From the NCBI RefSeq assembly GCF_000150275.1, contig NW_002060946.1:1625362-1689361 (forward strand): a stretch of 64,000 bases of DNA. The letters are read 5' to 3'. This DNA comes from Trichoplax adhaerens (taxonomy: Eukaryota; Placozoa; Uniplacotomia; Trichoplacea; Trichoplacidae). A program made the position numbers and the translations under genes. Shown piece after piece: positions 1-12,175 of this stretch (positions are counted from its first letter, which is position 1; each line of letters opens with the position of its first letter). The notes below the pieces were generated by a model. That model was not told the DNA's origin. It worked only from the letters and a program-made list of their open reading frames with translations, and did no database searches.

Positions 1-1915
1 CGTCCCTCTCCTTGAATATGGATGGATGGAGAATCCGAGAGGTAATCCACTTCCATCCATGCAGAAACCCCACGGAAATAGACTTTAATTAAGCTATTAA
101 GCTACGATTGAGGATATAAATTGCAACTATTTGGAAAGATGATGATTGTGTTTTGCTTTCATAATCAATGTTGTTTTCCGGTGTTATAAACTACTGCAAG
201 AGATGAAACAGTAGCTTCACGGAAAACAGAATCGAAAGTTCAATATACTAAAACTATAAACCGCAACACTTGATGGATGAGATTCTGTTTTACTTTCGAA
301 ATCGATTTTATTTTGCGGTATGATGAACTACTGCAAGAGACTGAACCAATTGAAACCATACGGCAGATACTGTTATATGACTTTTAGTAGTTAATCTTCG
401 AAATCTTAAAATTGAAAATCATCGGAGGTCCTTGAGAAATACACTTTCTCCAAAACATAGGCGTTGACCCAGCGTAGATATTGGTATAGGTTACCGTCAT
501 TGAATAGCTCAGTAAACTGTAGGTAATAAAGGAGCTTCCCTATGTGCTAAAAGTTGTTCCATTAGCCTAGGACAATCCTCAATCCATCTTAGTCGATCTT
601 AATTAAGTAAAAGTTATTTCTTGAGCCAAGTTGAGCGTATGCGTTTCCCTTTTAAAATCCCTCACAACGTGACTCGCGCGGTATGCGAGGCAATGTCCAT
701 GCAGGAGAGAGTTATACTCGTATATACAGTATATCTATCACTAACTACAAGTAACATTAAAAGCGTATTCACATAATATTTTAAAAATGTTTTAATAAGG
801 CATAATATTGACAGACTGCTAAAAGACTTTGATATAACGGATAATTTGCTATGCCACATCTAGTATAAAGTATTTTCCACCTGAATTTTTCACGATAGTA
901 TAATGTAGTTGAGACTCCACAACAGTCTTTCTCATACCTTTACTTTTGGCTCTGTTTTGTTAAAACATCCATTGTACAAACACTATTTATAATTTACATG
1001 CTTCTCCAAAGTCTCAATAATGTGTCATCTAAACAAAGTAACGGAGAATATTTTCATATTAGCCATCGATCTGTTAGTTTGAGTTTAGAACGGGAATATA
1101 CATCTAGAATAAGATAGTAGTATGACTATCATACGTATTGTGCATGATATAGTTTAAATAGCCAGGGGAAAAAAGGATACATTATACTCCTACCTTATAG
1201 TGTTTTGCAACGAATAACAACTTGTGTAAAATAGAAATGTTACGCCTAAACAGAAATATCTTCACAACAGGAATAGGCGCGTTCTAAATGCACAGTAGAC
1301 GTTATAAATTTTTTAATCAGTTAATAGGACGAAACGTATCTCAACTTAGTTGATGCATCTTCTTTAAAGTACAGTAAACAGCTTATCGTATTCGGAAATG
1401 ACATGTTTATATGAAACTTAGATGCCTAAAGCAAAAAAAACTGCATGATATCAACTTTTTATGAACAAGTCTTTGCTACAGCGTCATATAGAAGTGATCC
1501 ATACTTGAACCTACCGTTAACGCGATAGCAGGAAGTTCCATTTTACTATGCATGAAATACACAAAGGCTGTCGTCTTAGTTTCATGTAAAGGCAAACATA
1601 TATAAATTTTTTAGCATATTGATAATGGTACTGTAACGGTTTAATATCTTGAAATTTTAATCGTATAACATGATTGCATAAAGCCAGTAATACGCACATA
1701 AATAAACTGCGTAAAAAGTCTTAATTATAAATATCTAGATAATAACAGTAAGATTGTTGTTGTCATTTCCAATACGCACTATAATAACCATATCATTTAT
1801 ATTATAGAAAATTTTGAGTCATAAATTATTAAATATCAGTATGATACAAGATGCATCAAAAATTCAAGAAAGATTTAATAAATATAACATAAATCGTGTC
1901 AATAAAACTTGATGT
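1..1915. other. spacer downstream of FOXP, no gene seen
   Basis: No reading frame here looks coding; the open frames at 662-859 and 1517-1699 are short, lysine/isoleucine-rich and lack family resemblance. Positions 120-230 and 260-345 are two degenerate copies of one sequence (both contain the word ACTACTGCAAGAGA). The 3' untranslated region of the minus-strand FOXP gene must lie just below 1916, but I see no convincing AATAAA signal on the minus strand. Confidence 0.5.
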
Positions 1916-4900
1916 CTACTCTTCTATCGGCGATGATTTCATCGTGGCATTATTATCACTGTCTTTTACTATTTCTTTTGCCTTCACAGGTTTTTGTGTA
2001 TCCAGCCTGTCACTAATAATAAATTAATTAGATAAATATCGAAGATTTGAAATATTTAATAAAACATGCTCTTAATTACATAATAACGGTATACCCAAGC
2101 GTTACCAAATGCTGACTACAACAGATGGTATGCACTGATCTTTTTACTAGTTTTAAGGTCAGCTGATAATGAAGACCATGTCAAGATATTGTAGACAAAA
2201 TAATTTCACAAATTTTTTACCTCTTATCGCTCATTAGGCCATCTTTATCGAGACTGTTGCTATATCTGATTGCAGTACTTGTAATGCTGGATAATTTCGG
2301 TGAATGGTGTTCACTACATAGATGGTAATTAAATCATAAATTTTAAAATTTATTATATTGATTTATACGCCTATAGGAATATGAAAACATTTAATGTAGG
2401 GAAAAATTACTAATGGTAGAAGCCTTTTGACTTATTTTTAAGGCTACTACTATGAGATCATGTTCCATTCATGACGAATAAATGGATTCATTCATACTTA
2501 CATTTTCCTTTTACGATTATCGCTACCGTTAAAAGTCCATACGGCTCCGTTTAAAGTCTCCACGCGCACAAAGCATTGCTGTATCGATAAATTATGTCTA
2601 ACAGCGTTCTATTATCAATAAATATATCAATTATCTTATCAAATTCATATAATGGCGCGATCAAGTAAACACTAAAGCTTTATGCCGTTAAAATGTATCA
2701 GTATGTATTGCGACTCAAAATTAAACGTCTTTCATATTTTTATTTTATTCATTATGCCCATTTACTATAAACGTAATCAACCTTCCAAGTAGCGGCATCT
2801 TCTTTATTTCTGAAGTATTTAAAGTGAGCAACAAACCAATTATAAATTTCACTTAGTGATAACTGCTGATGCGGCGATTCTATAATTGCCTTAAAGAATA
2901 ACACCACAATCATTAGCGTTAGCATGCATAACAAAATGAAAGCGCAATTAAAAATATCTAACTGGTATCAGGTAGTATCTACTGTATGTTATACTCATCG
3001 AAATGTCTTACTTGACGAATCATTGATGCATACGTAAATGGAGGGCGTTGATCATGAAGCTGATAATAATTTCGAGCTTTTTCTAATTCTACAATTTATA
3101 AGACAAAATATTTGTTCACAATATCGTTCGCAAATGAAATACCGTAAGGTTAAAATGTAGTCCATGCAAAATATAACGTCTTACACAAAGAAATACCTGA
3201 CGTAATATCGCGAACTTCTAACTGATTTTTCCCGTGTCTTTTTCGACGAGGTATGATTGGTTCCTGTGATTTAGAAACTGGAGAATGTAAAGCTCCAAAT
3301 GCAACATTCGATGGCGTGTAGTAAGGATATGAGTATCCAAATTGTGGCATTTGTTGTATTGGCTGAAGCTTTTGTCCTTGCATTTCCTCCATCTTAAAAT
3401 AAAAATTCATAATGTAATGCATATACAATTCTTCTATAGCAGGTAACAGTAAATGTTCGTTGTTAGGGAGATATCATTGCTATAGAAACCTGAGCAGTGG
3501 TAAGCTGTGAAAGTGTTGGTAAGACTTGTGCATTATTAATATTTTGATGCATGGCATAGTCGAGTGAATGAATTGGTGAGTACTACAATAACGGTTTATA
3601 ATTAATTATTAATATGTTAAAATAATATAACGTATTTATATGACCGTAAAATGTGTATTAGATCAGGGTTAACCAATAGTTTTACTAATTGAAAAAGTAG
3701 GTATATTTAAAGTGTAAAACACCTAAAAAGTTTTACCGGGGATACTTGTAAATGTTTAGTCATTGCTATCATTCGTTGTCTCTCTTTCAGTAGCTAAAAT
3801 AATTGGTTTAAGATAACATTTATTTACAAGTTGATTGAAAAAAATTTTGTATTTTAAAGTTATGTAATTTTACGATAAATAAGTTAGTAGGACCTGGGAT
3901 TCTAATATGGAAACAACTTGAATTTGAACTCTAGTTTGAGCAGTGCTTCTATCATCTAATTTATGATCCGTATTCAAATGCCTTATAAATAGACAAGACA
4001 TAATAAAAATTCGATATTATGTTGTAAATTTCGGCAATAGTTTGTAAAATTTTAATAATGGTCATGCTATCCTTTTAAGAATACAGACAGTATACTTACC
4101 GTAAAAATTCATCAAACGTTTTTATCTTTGTTTCACAGCCTGGCCATTGACAAATTTCGTTATGGTATAAATCATGACCTTTATTATTTATGAAAATATC
4201 GAACATCAGACAGCAATTAACTGATGAAATGATAATGTAAAGGATTTCACCCCAAAAAAGAAAAAAAACTTAGATTTGTTCTAATGTCTTTTATTTTTGA
4301 AAAGTCAAGATATAGCATATCATGACAACAAGTCGTTCGACAAGATGTGTGTAAAAAATACATACAGGGAGAGGAAGACGATGCAGATGATGGTACTGTT
4401 GAATTCCTGCTCCATTAAAAAATAAAAAATTAAAAACATTAAACATTCTAAAAGATTTTACTGTACACATCAAATTGTAGTCTAAATTAATAACAAATTT
4501 ACAGTACTAACAAATGATCAAATCTTTCCAGTGTCTTATCATGCAAAATAAACAATTATTAATGATATACGAGCATTTATGAAGATGTAGCTAAATAGAC
4601 TACAAGGATACCTCTATCAATCTATCTAAATGTATATCGTTGTGTGTGTGTGTGTTATAACTGTTTGGTACAATTTTGACATTATCTAATAAAAATATTT
4701 TTTTCTCCACCTACCTATTATCGTAAGTAATAGTAGTAGAAGAATGCGATGGATCTAATATCGATCCCTGAAGTAAGGGATTATTTCGCATATCGGAATT
4801 CACAATACTTCCGCTTACGCCATGTTGATTAATTTTACCATAGTTCATTGATGTAGAATTACCTGTGAGCATTCACAATAATAACATTTGAAAGAATTAA

Positions 4901-5590
4901 TTTTCACATCAACTATTCTTGATAAATGAATAATATTTGAGCGATATTATCAACGTAAAGTTTTGCAATTCTAGGTGATACCGACTTAGATGTCCTTATA
5001 TTTTTTCTTTAATAACATGTTCAAAGCGATATAAGAGTACAGCGTGATAGACTTATCTGAAATGACTACTTACCCATCCAATTTGGTAAAATAGTAGTAC
5101 TCTTTACAGATGAATCATGACCATGATCATCAGATATGCCATCTTTAATATCCTTCACTTCTAAAGTTAATCGTTTACGATCCTTAACTTTATCACTACT
5201 TTTAACTTCTTTAGTTTGATACTGTCCTGGTTGTTCTTTAACTCCTGAGGTTTCATTAATATTGAAATTATCTTTATCATTTTTTTTATTTTCGCATAAA
5301 TCATAAGTATGCTGAGAATGAGGTGTTAACTTGGCTTGATTAATTCCATAGCCATGGCTGTTTTTTATCCCCTCTTCATCCATGCTACCACCATCACTAC
5401 CACTACTGATATGATTGTTATCGGTATCGCTTCCTTCAGCAAATCGAATTCGTGTAGGATGTGAATTTTTTCGTTGTTTACTTGTTGTATGACAAATATC
5501 TGTAAAAGGCGCCGATCGCTTTAACGATTCTTTAGTAGTGGTATCCCATGGTTTAGTATTGCGAAACATATCATATCGTTTGGTTGCCAT
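1916..5590 (-). CDS. FOXP: FOXP-family forkhead transcription factor, 13 exons
   Basis: Sequence-specific nuclear transcription factor of the FOXP subfamily. Exons on the minus strand: 5590-5074, 4862-4715, 4406-4366, 4178-4100, 3981-3894, 3793-3737, 3582-3490, 3392-3197, 3082-3012, 2889-2782, 2608-2502, 2313-2221, 2012-1916. All junctions are GT-AG and phases are continuous, giving 564 residues that start at ATG 5590 and end at TAG 1916. Residues 1-235 are polar and low complexity, without the long polyglutamine tract of vertebrate FOXP1/2/4. Residues 245-268 form a C2H2 finger (C-x4-C-x12-H-x4-H, containing CQWPGC). The leucine zipper follows at about 279-306 ([14 protein letters not shown]). 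The forkhead domain runs from about 419 to 502: it opens [12 protein letters not shown], carries the recognition-helix core NAVRHNLS, and has the short FOXP-type wing ([10 protein letters not shown]). The tail is acidic, ending in EE. The finger-zipper-forkhead order is diagnostic of FOXP. Exon edges are unverified by transcripts. Confidence 0.93.
4640..4656. repeat. TG dinucleotide microsatellite in FOXP intron 2
   Basis: A pure (TG)n run lies in the intron between FOXP exons 2 and 3. No function is indicated. Confidence 0.9.
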
Positions 5591-7425
5591 AAGACCGTAA
5601 TTTTTTTACTTTTTTTAGTAACTAAATCTTGTAAAGAAAGAGTAATAAATAAATCATTAATTGCAATTAGTATTATACCATATATTCCAACGATTAAGAT
5701 ATTAAAAATACAGGCATTAAAGTAATTAAATCTTTATATCTGTATGTAATAAAATCTTTTTACCCAAAATTTTTAATGTTTTTTGTTTTGTTAACATACT
5801 AATTTTCAAGTGGTAATATAAAAAATTGCATTACTAGATGAGCAGAATAGTTATAAGTGTAGATAGGTGTTCCAAGTGAAAATAGATATGAATAAATAGC
5901 CATAGTACTGTTATTTTATTTTACAGTTAGAAATTTTTTGTATTGTATTGATAGATAGGTGGCTACAAATATGAGTGTAAGTGCATGATCCAAAGTGAAA
6001 TAGACAAGGATCAATACTCATAATACCATTCTCGCTGTTTTGTATTTAATTTCTATTTGTATTATTCTTGTTATCTCTTAAAAGTGATTTCACCAATCAA
6101 TGCGATGACATTTTTTCCCCATTGCACAATACCAATCTCTACACTAGTAACAAAAAGCACCAGATAAAGCGTAGAATGACAACGATATCATAATAAGTAA
6201 GACACTTTAGAATGTCTTCTGTTCACTTATTATATCACACATCCAATCAAGTCTGTAGCTATGCATGTACACACATAGCCTATTATTCCCTACCATGTTC
6301 ACTACTATAAATGATTTTATTATCCTATTTTCAATACGAAGGAAAGCTATCTAACCGATTTTTTAATATTATTTCCCAATAATGTTCTTGTCATCTCCCC
6401 CTCCTATTATTGTAATTGAATTGTCTTTTTGACATACATTAAAAATTCAGTCAATACAGAAATAGCCATACATATCAATCCGTTGTAAATATAATGATAG
6501 CAGAATGTCGTATTGTTTGCGTAAAATTCAAAGTCCACATCAGGCATAACTTTCGAATGCCATCGGCTATAATACTTTGCACATGCATAGATAGACGTAC
6601 AACATAGACAGACGTACAGCGTAAAACAATTATACACACAATATACTTTACTAATGTATAGTTATACGTATAAAGTACCAACATTCCCACAACTATACAT
6701 GCACATATGCAATCCATATGTATGTGCATTATACATTGTAGGATTGTAAGGACAGTTTGAATTTTGTATTATAATTGATAAAAAAGTATAAAATTCTTGG
6801 ATCAATCTTTTCGTTAATCCTGAAATCTCTGAGTAGGTACAAATTTGAAGATTAATTTAGGGCTTATAAACTAAAAGCTATCATCGTCTTCCTATTTACA
6901 TTAGCAAAAAAAAAGAGGAATTTTTGATAAAGTCAATTTTACGCAATTGTCTTTCAACCAGTAGCAAAATCTTGTCAATGCTATCGATCGATGCCTATTT
7001 TATAACGATGAATAGTTGTTTCAACATTTATTTTTTTGCATCCAAATTCTTTTTGGATATTAAAATTATAACAGTATTCAACATTACCTTATTGAATATG
7101 TATACATAAATCTTATTCTTTAAGATGAATTGTCTTCATTTACCTCTTTCCAATAGTCTAAACCGCTATTTCTATTTCGTCAAGTATTTGTGGTTTCTAT
7201 ATCTATAAGTACGATATATCTTTATTCTACATTGACCATTTAGCAATGTATGATATAAGACTCTCTTTTTGAAGTCTTTATACATGTTAAGTAATGTTGA
7301 GGAATGTATGGGTAGAATTTTCTAAAGTAAAGAATCTTGAAATGAAGTACAATAAAATAAATAGAATGAAAACTATTGTGTATCATGTCAAGAGTAATAT
7401 CACGCAATCTGTTACGAAAGGAAAC
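5591..7425. other. upstream spacer of FOXP
   Basis: This is the 5' flank of FOXP and presumably holds its promoter and 5' untranslated region. T-rich sequence lies directly upstream of the start codon (5591-5640). I see no TATA box or other element that I can defend. The open frames on both strands at 6407-7109 are short and have no recognisable features. Confidence 0.4.
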
Positions 7426-7475
7426 NNNNNNNNNNNNNNNNNNNNNNNNNNNNNNNNNNNNNNNNNNNNNNNNNN
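7426..7475. other. assembly gap, 50 N
   Basis: A run of exactly 50 N, most likely a fixed-size placeholder rather than a measured gap. It directly abuts a poly-C/poly-A tandem repeat (7476-7660), a likely reason why assembly stopped here. Confidence 0.98.
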
Positions 7476-7660
7476 GGGATTTCTCCCCCAAAAGTGGATT
7501 TTTCCCCCCCCCCCCCCCAAAAAAAAAAAGAGATCTGCGTATAAACGTACAGTATAATATGTACAATCTCAAGTGATTTCTCCTACATAAGTTGATATTT
7601 TCCCCCCCCCCCCCCCCAAAAAAAATAAGAGATCTGCATATAAACGTATAATATGTCTAT
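7476..7660. repeat. two-copy tandem repeat with poly-C/poly-A core
   Basis: Two units of about 100 bp each contain TTTCTCC, then a run of about 16 C, a run of A, then GAGATCTGC and TATAAACGTA. The poly-C runs are near 7507-7518 and 7602-7617. The first unit is cut by the gap on its left, so more copies may be hidden there. Confidence 0.8.
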
Positions 7661-10600
7661 ATAAAGAATTTTAATATGGACTCTAACTTTCTATCATACT
7701 GTAGATTTCAAAATTACTGTAATCTATACTGTTGTACTAATAACATATCTCTATAGACGTCTATATCAGTATATGGCCTATAAGATACATCATTTACAGC
7801 TTCCACTGTCTATTTTACATATCGAAATATTCCAAATTCTTTTCAATACTGTGAATACTAATACAGTATATGCAATTTGAACTAGACGTATTTTAATGCT
7901 ATCCTATCAAGAATTCAAATCTAAGTAGATCTTCTAATGGAAGGTATACCTAGACGCCTATTGCACATACTCTATTTCTATATTCCATCAGGGTATGGTT
8001 AAGTAAATGATAATCGAATGCAATGTCGACACCTATACGTCTTCCTATAATAACTTGACTTTTTGAATTGCTGAAGAGATTGTGCAGCAATTTATATTCA
8101 ATAACCATGCTATAATATCGATTCTATACATTTCTCGAAAAAATCTTTCGACGTTATCAATTCCTCAAGCGTGTGTTATACACGATTGATTATTCAATCG
8201 TAAGCTATTTAACTAAAATAAGAGTTGTTGAATATAAAAAAGGGGAAAAGAAAAAAAAAATCACTGCAATGCATTCTTAGTTTAATTCTACCATTGGATG
8301 TCAGTTTAACATAAAATCAATGATTTAGGGTCGTTCTTTGATCGAATTTATTGACAAATGTCAATTTGATATCGTCTATTGATGTCAGGTAGACCTTTCA
8401 TAAAAAAATCTGCAATCATTTAACACTAATATACAAGTGATTAGATTACGACAAGACCTATCTGAGTGTCAATACATTCAAGAGGACAGCTAGATTGGCA
8501 AGCCATCAGGAAAAACAAAGTAAAAATGATGAATGCTATAGAAGAGTAAATCAAAAAAGAGAATAATCTATCTGAATAGATACCATGATGAGGACAATAT
8601 AATGTTTAACTCAATTGAATTTTGACTACTACGCGTATAGTTGAATTGATCTATTCTATCGGCAGTTGCTTAGTGTGCAAGGAACAATATCAAAATTTTA
8701 AATACAATTCTGCGATAATAACATTATTTCAATGATATTCTTGATATTTAAGTCAGTATACACACCAACCAGCTCATAATGATATGATAATATATATATT
8801 ATCTATCTCGATACAAGTGCTTGTACTTGGAATAAGATACGCATCATCAATTCCAAGAAGGAAAATGAATCCATACTTTCCCTTCCGCCTTTTTCTCTCT
8901 CTCTACAAGTAGTGTAGTTTTACAATTAATGATATCCAATACAGCCAAAATAGAACATATATCTCCAATTATGAAACGTCATAAGTAATCAAAAAACTTT
9001 CTACTGTCTATATTGTATATGTATATATATAGCGAAAAATGCGACAAATTATCTTCACCACAAATAATCATAATAATCACTTGTAAATTCAAGCGAATTT
9101 GCTACGTGATGTATTTCAATTCTTGAAGTCTGTTACTGTTAAGTTCCATTTATTCTTATACATGGAATACATTGATTCTTATTTCAAGAATAGATCGTTG
9201 AAAGGTAAAAGGAAGATGATCATGATAATGAAAGTAGATTAATTTGCTAAAGTAATTTATTTTTTTATTGTGTCATTCAAATCGATAGATAGGTCTGATT
9301 TCCAACTTTTTCAAATAGTCGATCATCCAATCTTGCTTAGGTATTTCATACTACTACTATATTGCATAGGAGGTTGAAGAGAGAGAAAGAAAAAAAAAAA
9401 TTGGAGAACTTGTCTATACACATGTAGAAGGAGGATAAATAAAATATTAGTCGTAATGATTGATCGCATTGACAAGGTAGGGGACAACATAAGCTGGCAA
9501 TCAATTTTCGATAGGATTGATAGAGGAGGAGCATTATTGTTGTTGTTTAAAAGTATGAGCAAATTTCGATTCAAATGAGACATACGATATGTAGAGGATA
9601 TGTAGAGGATATGTATTCATGTAGTATATTAAGATTGTATACAATAAGAAATAACTATTTTTCTTTTTTGGACTTTAAGATAGCCAAGGTGAAGGAAATG
9701 AATAGACAACATTCCATAGGAGATTGATTGAAGCTTAGTCAAAAGTTGAAAAATGGATTATATCCTTTAGTTGACTTACCGTCATTGAGAAATAGGTTAT
9801 TGAATAACTTGATTCTCGTTCTACTCTCTTTCGCTCGCTTAGATACTACCATAGCGCCGTTGAATTTATAATAGCAAGAGTTCACACTCTTCATATTGAA
9901 AGTGGCTAACTTGGATCAGCCGAAATCAAGAAGAAAAAAGTAGAAATGCAGTGGATAATATTGAATAAAATCAAATTTCTTTTTCTTGTCAAGACATAAA
10001 AACAAAAATTTTAACACAATGATAATGCCTTAATTCTGTAGTGTAAAAGAATAATAATTAATTATTGGCGTGCTGTCATATTGGGAATTGATGAATAGAG
10101 TGAAAATTAATCATGTACTACATGTACAACACTGTCATGATAGTTGTTCGTTATTGTTGTAAACTCATGTTCACTGTATGTAGAGTAGAATAGATCTTTT
10201 CCACACCCCTAGTCAAAAACATGGCGTAGTCGCAGAAAGGATAATAAATTACAATAATTGGTATTTATCGAAGTCAAGTACATGATCTTAGTCGGTTAAA
10301 AACAATCGTTAATTTTATTTTTTTTTTTCTCTCTCTCTCTCTCTTTCCTCCTCAATATAATTATAATAGTTAGGAGAAAGAGGGAGGGAGGGAGAGAAAA
10401 ACACAAATCAGGCAATGTTTCTGTTCCTTTGATATGGCCAACTCTTAATTTTCTACAATTGACAGCAATTAAATCAACTTGATGTCATAGTGTAGAAGAT
10501 CTATACCCGCTTCAATTTTACTTTTTTTTTTTTCTTTAGCAATGTTCATAGGATCGACTTTCATATTAACTTATCCAAGTAATAATAAATGCAACTGTAA

Positions 10601-11220
10601 AGAGAAGAACTAACATTTCATTCATGGAAAGTAAAGGATAAAAATACAAAAGGTAGAGATCGCCAATTCTTGACATTGACCAAAGGCCATCATGGCTAAA
10701 CAATGTCATCCATTTTACTACGACCAAAAGCACAATGTTAGGAGTATTCTGAATCGGTCAAATTTGACTCCATTCTATCAATACTTTTAACCTCAATATT
10801 TCTCAAGGATCCAATCAACTTACAATTTGACATAAGACTTCAATCAACTGGACAGTATCACTGGAGTAATGGACGACATCGCTTCTGACTAATATGGACC
10901 AGTAGGAAATCAAGCATATCAATCAATCAATCCATCCTTCATCATCTAATGGATTGATACCAAATCAGCCAAAGGGCATTTTTCATTCTACTATTTCATC
11001 GCTGCTATTATACCTAGGAATATCTCTTGCTAACAACAACATGGATCTTTTCCTTCATCCCTCATGATCCATCAGGCATGAAGAGAGTATTTTCCTATCA
11101 TTTACTTTGCCTTTCTGTACAAAGTGACAATGTCGTCATACAGCCAACAACGAGTGCATCTGCAAGAGCAGCTAAAAACGAATTATCCTATTTTGCTTCT
11201 TTTTAAATCTGTCATACAAT
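7661..11220. other. spacer, low-complexity patches, no gene seen
   Basis: AT-rich sequence without recognisable coding exons. A pyrimidine/CT microsatellite lies at about 10314-10350, followed by a purine-rich GAGG run at about 10375-10400. The frame at 9323-9583 on the minus strand is mostly low-complexity (poly-F and poly-N) and is not believed to be a gene. Confidence 0.45.
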
Positions 11221-12175
11221 TACTTCTCGCTGTTTAGAGCGATATTATTGTACGGAATAGAAAGTCAATGTCATATTTAAGCAATCAATTTTAGAGTAGC
11301 AAAGAGCAGACCAGCACGCACTCGATATTTCCAAAAGTACTGTTTGGAAAAATGAGGATTATAGCAACACTGTTGTAACGCAAAGCAGGAGTGCCTGCAT
11401 AGTCCATGTCTTCATTTTTCCAAGAAAACGATATCAGCTAATCCTTGTATTTACTACTGCATAAGTTATTATTATTTTTGCTGTTCATGCCGATATCGTG
11501 GTAAGGAATAGAAAGTCAATGTCATATTAAGCAATGGGTTTTAGAATAGCAAAGAGCAAACTTGTACACACAGGAGATTTTTCAAAAGTAGTGGTTAGAA
11601 AAGGAAGATTACAGTAAGCATTGGTCAATACCGTCATGGAGCAAAAGTAGACGTATAGTCCATGTCTTCATTTTCCAAGAAAATGACATCAGCTAATGCT
11701 TGCATTGACTACCACGTAAATTATTATTTTTGCTTCTTTTCTGATCGGCTAATCAAATTAGTTAATATACTGTACTGTAAAAGTGGCTAGAAGCGAAGGT
11801 AGAAAGCAGACTTTAATTAATTAAAGAGGATGAACATGCGGTCTATTATTTTCATTGACGAAGCACGAGTATCCTTGTCGTCCATCAATAGCAAGATTAT
11901 TTAGCATTTTATTGAGGATAAGGACAACTTGCAAGGTTTATCAAGTTGGTTACGATATTGTAAAAGTAGCTAGAAGTGGACGTGGAAAGCAGACTTGAAA
12001 GAGGATGATCAAGCGGTCCATCATCTTCATTGATGAAGCATGAGCATCCTTGTCGTCCATCAATAGCAAGATTATTTAGCATTTTATTGAGGATAAGGGC
12101 GACTTGCAAGGTTAATTAAGTTGGTTAAAATACTGTAAAAGTGGTTAGAAGCTGACGTAGAAAGCATGCTTTTAA
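11221..12175. repeat. two adjoining degenerate tandem repeats
   Basis: One repeat family shows the word GGAATAGAAAGTCAATGTC at about 11254 and again at about 11504, a spacing of 250 bp. A second family carries AGTGGCTAGAAG-like words at about 11780, 11965 and 12138, a spacing of 173-185 bp. Its units share a block that includes TCGTCCATCAATAGCAAG. The copies are diverged, so the arrays are old. Confidence 0.75.

Noticed and set aside
4291-4473. A 60-codon minus-strand frame containing [13 protein letters not shown]
   Set aside because: It is another frame of FOXP exon 3 and its flanking introns; the phase-correct reading is [13 protein letters not shown].
7294-7576. Frames spanning the N gap
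   Set aside because: They are open only because the N run and homopolymers contain no stop codons.
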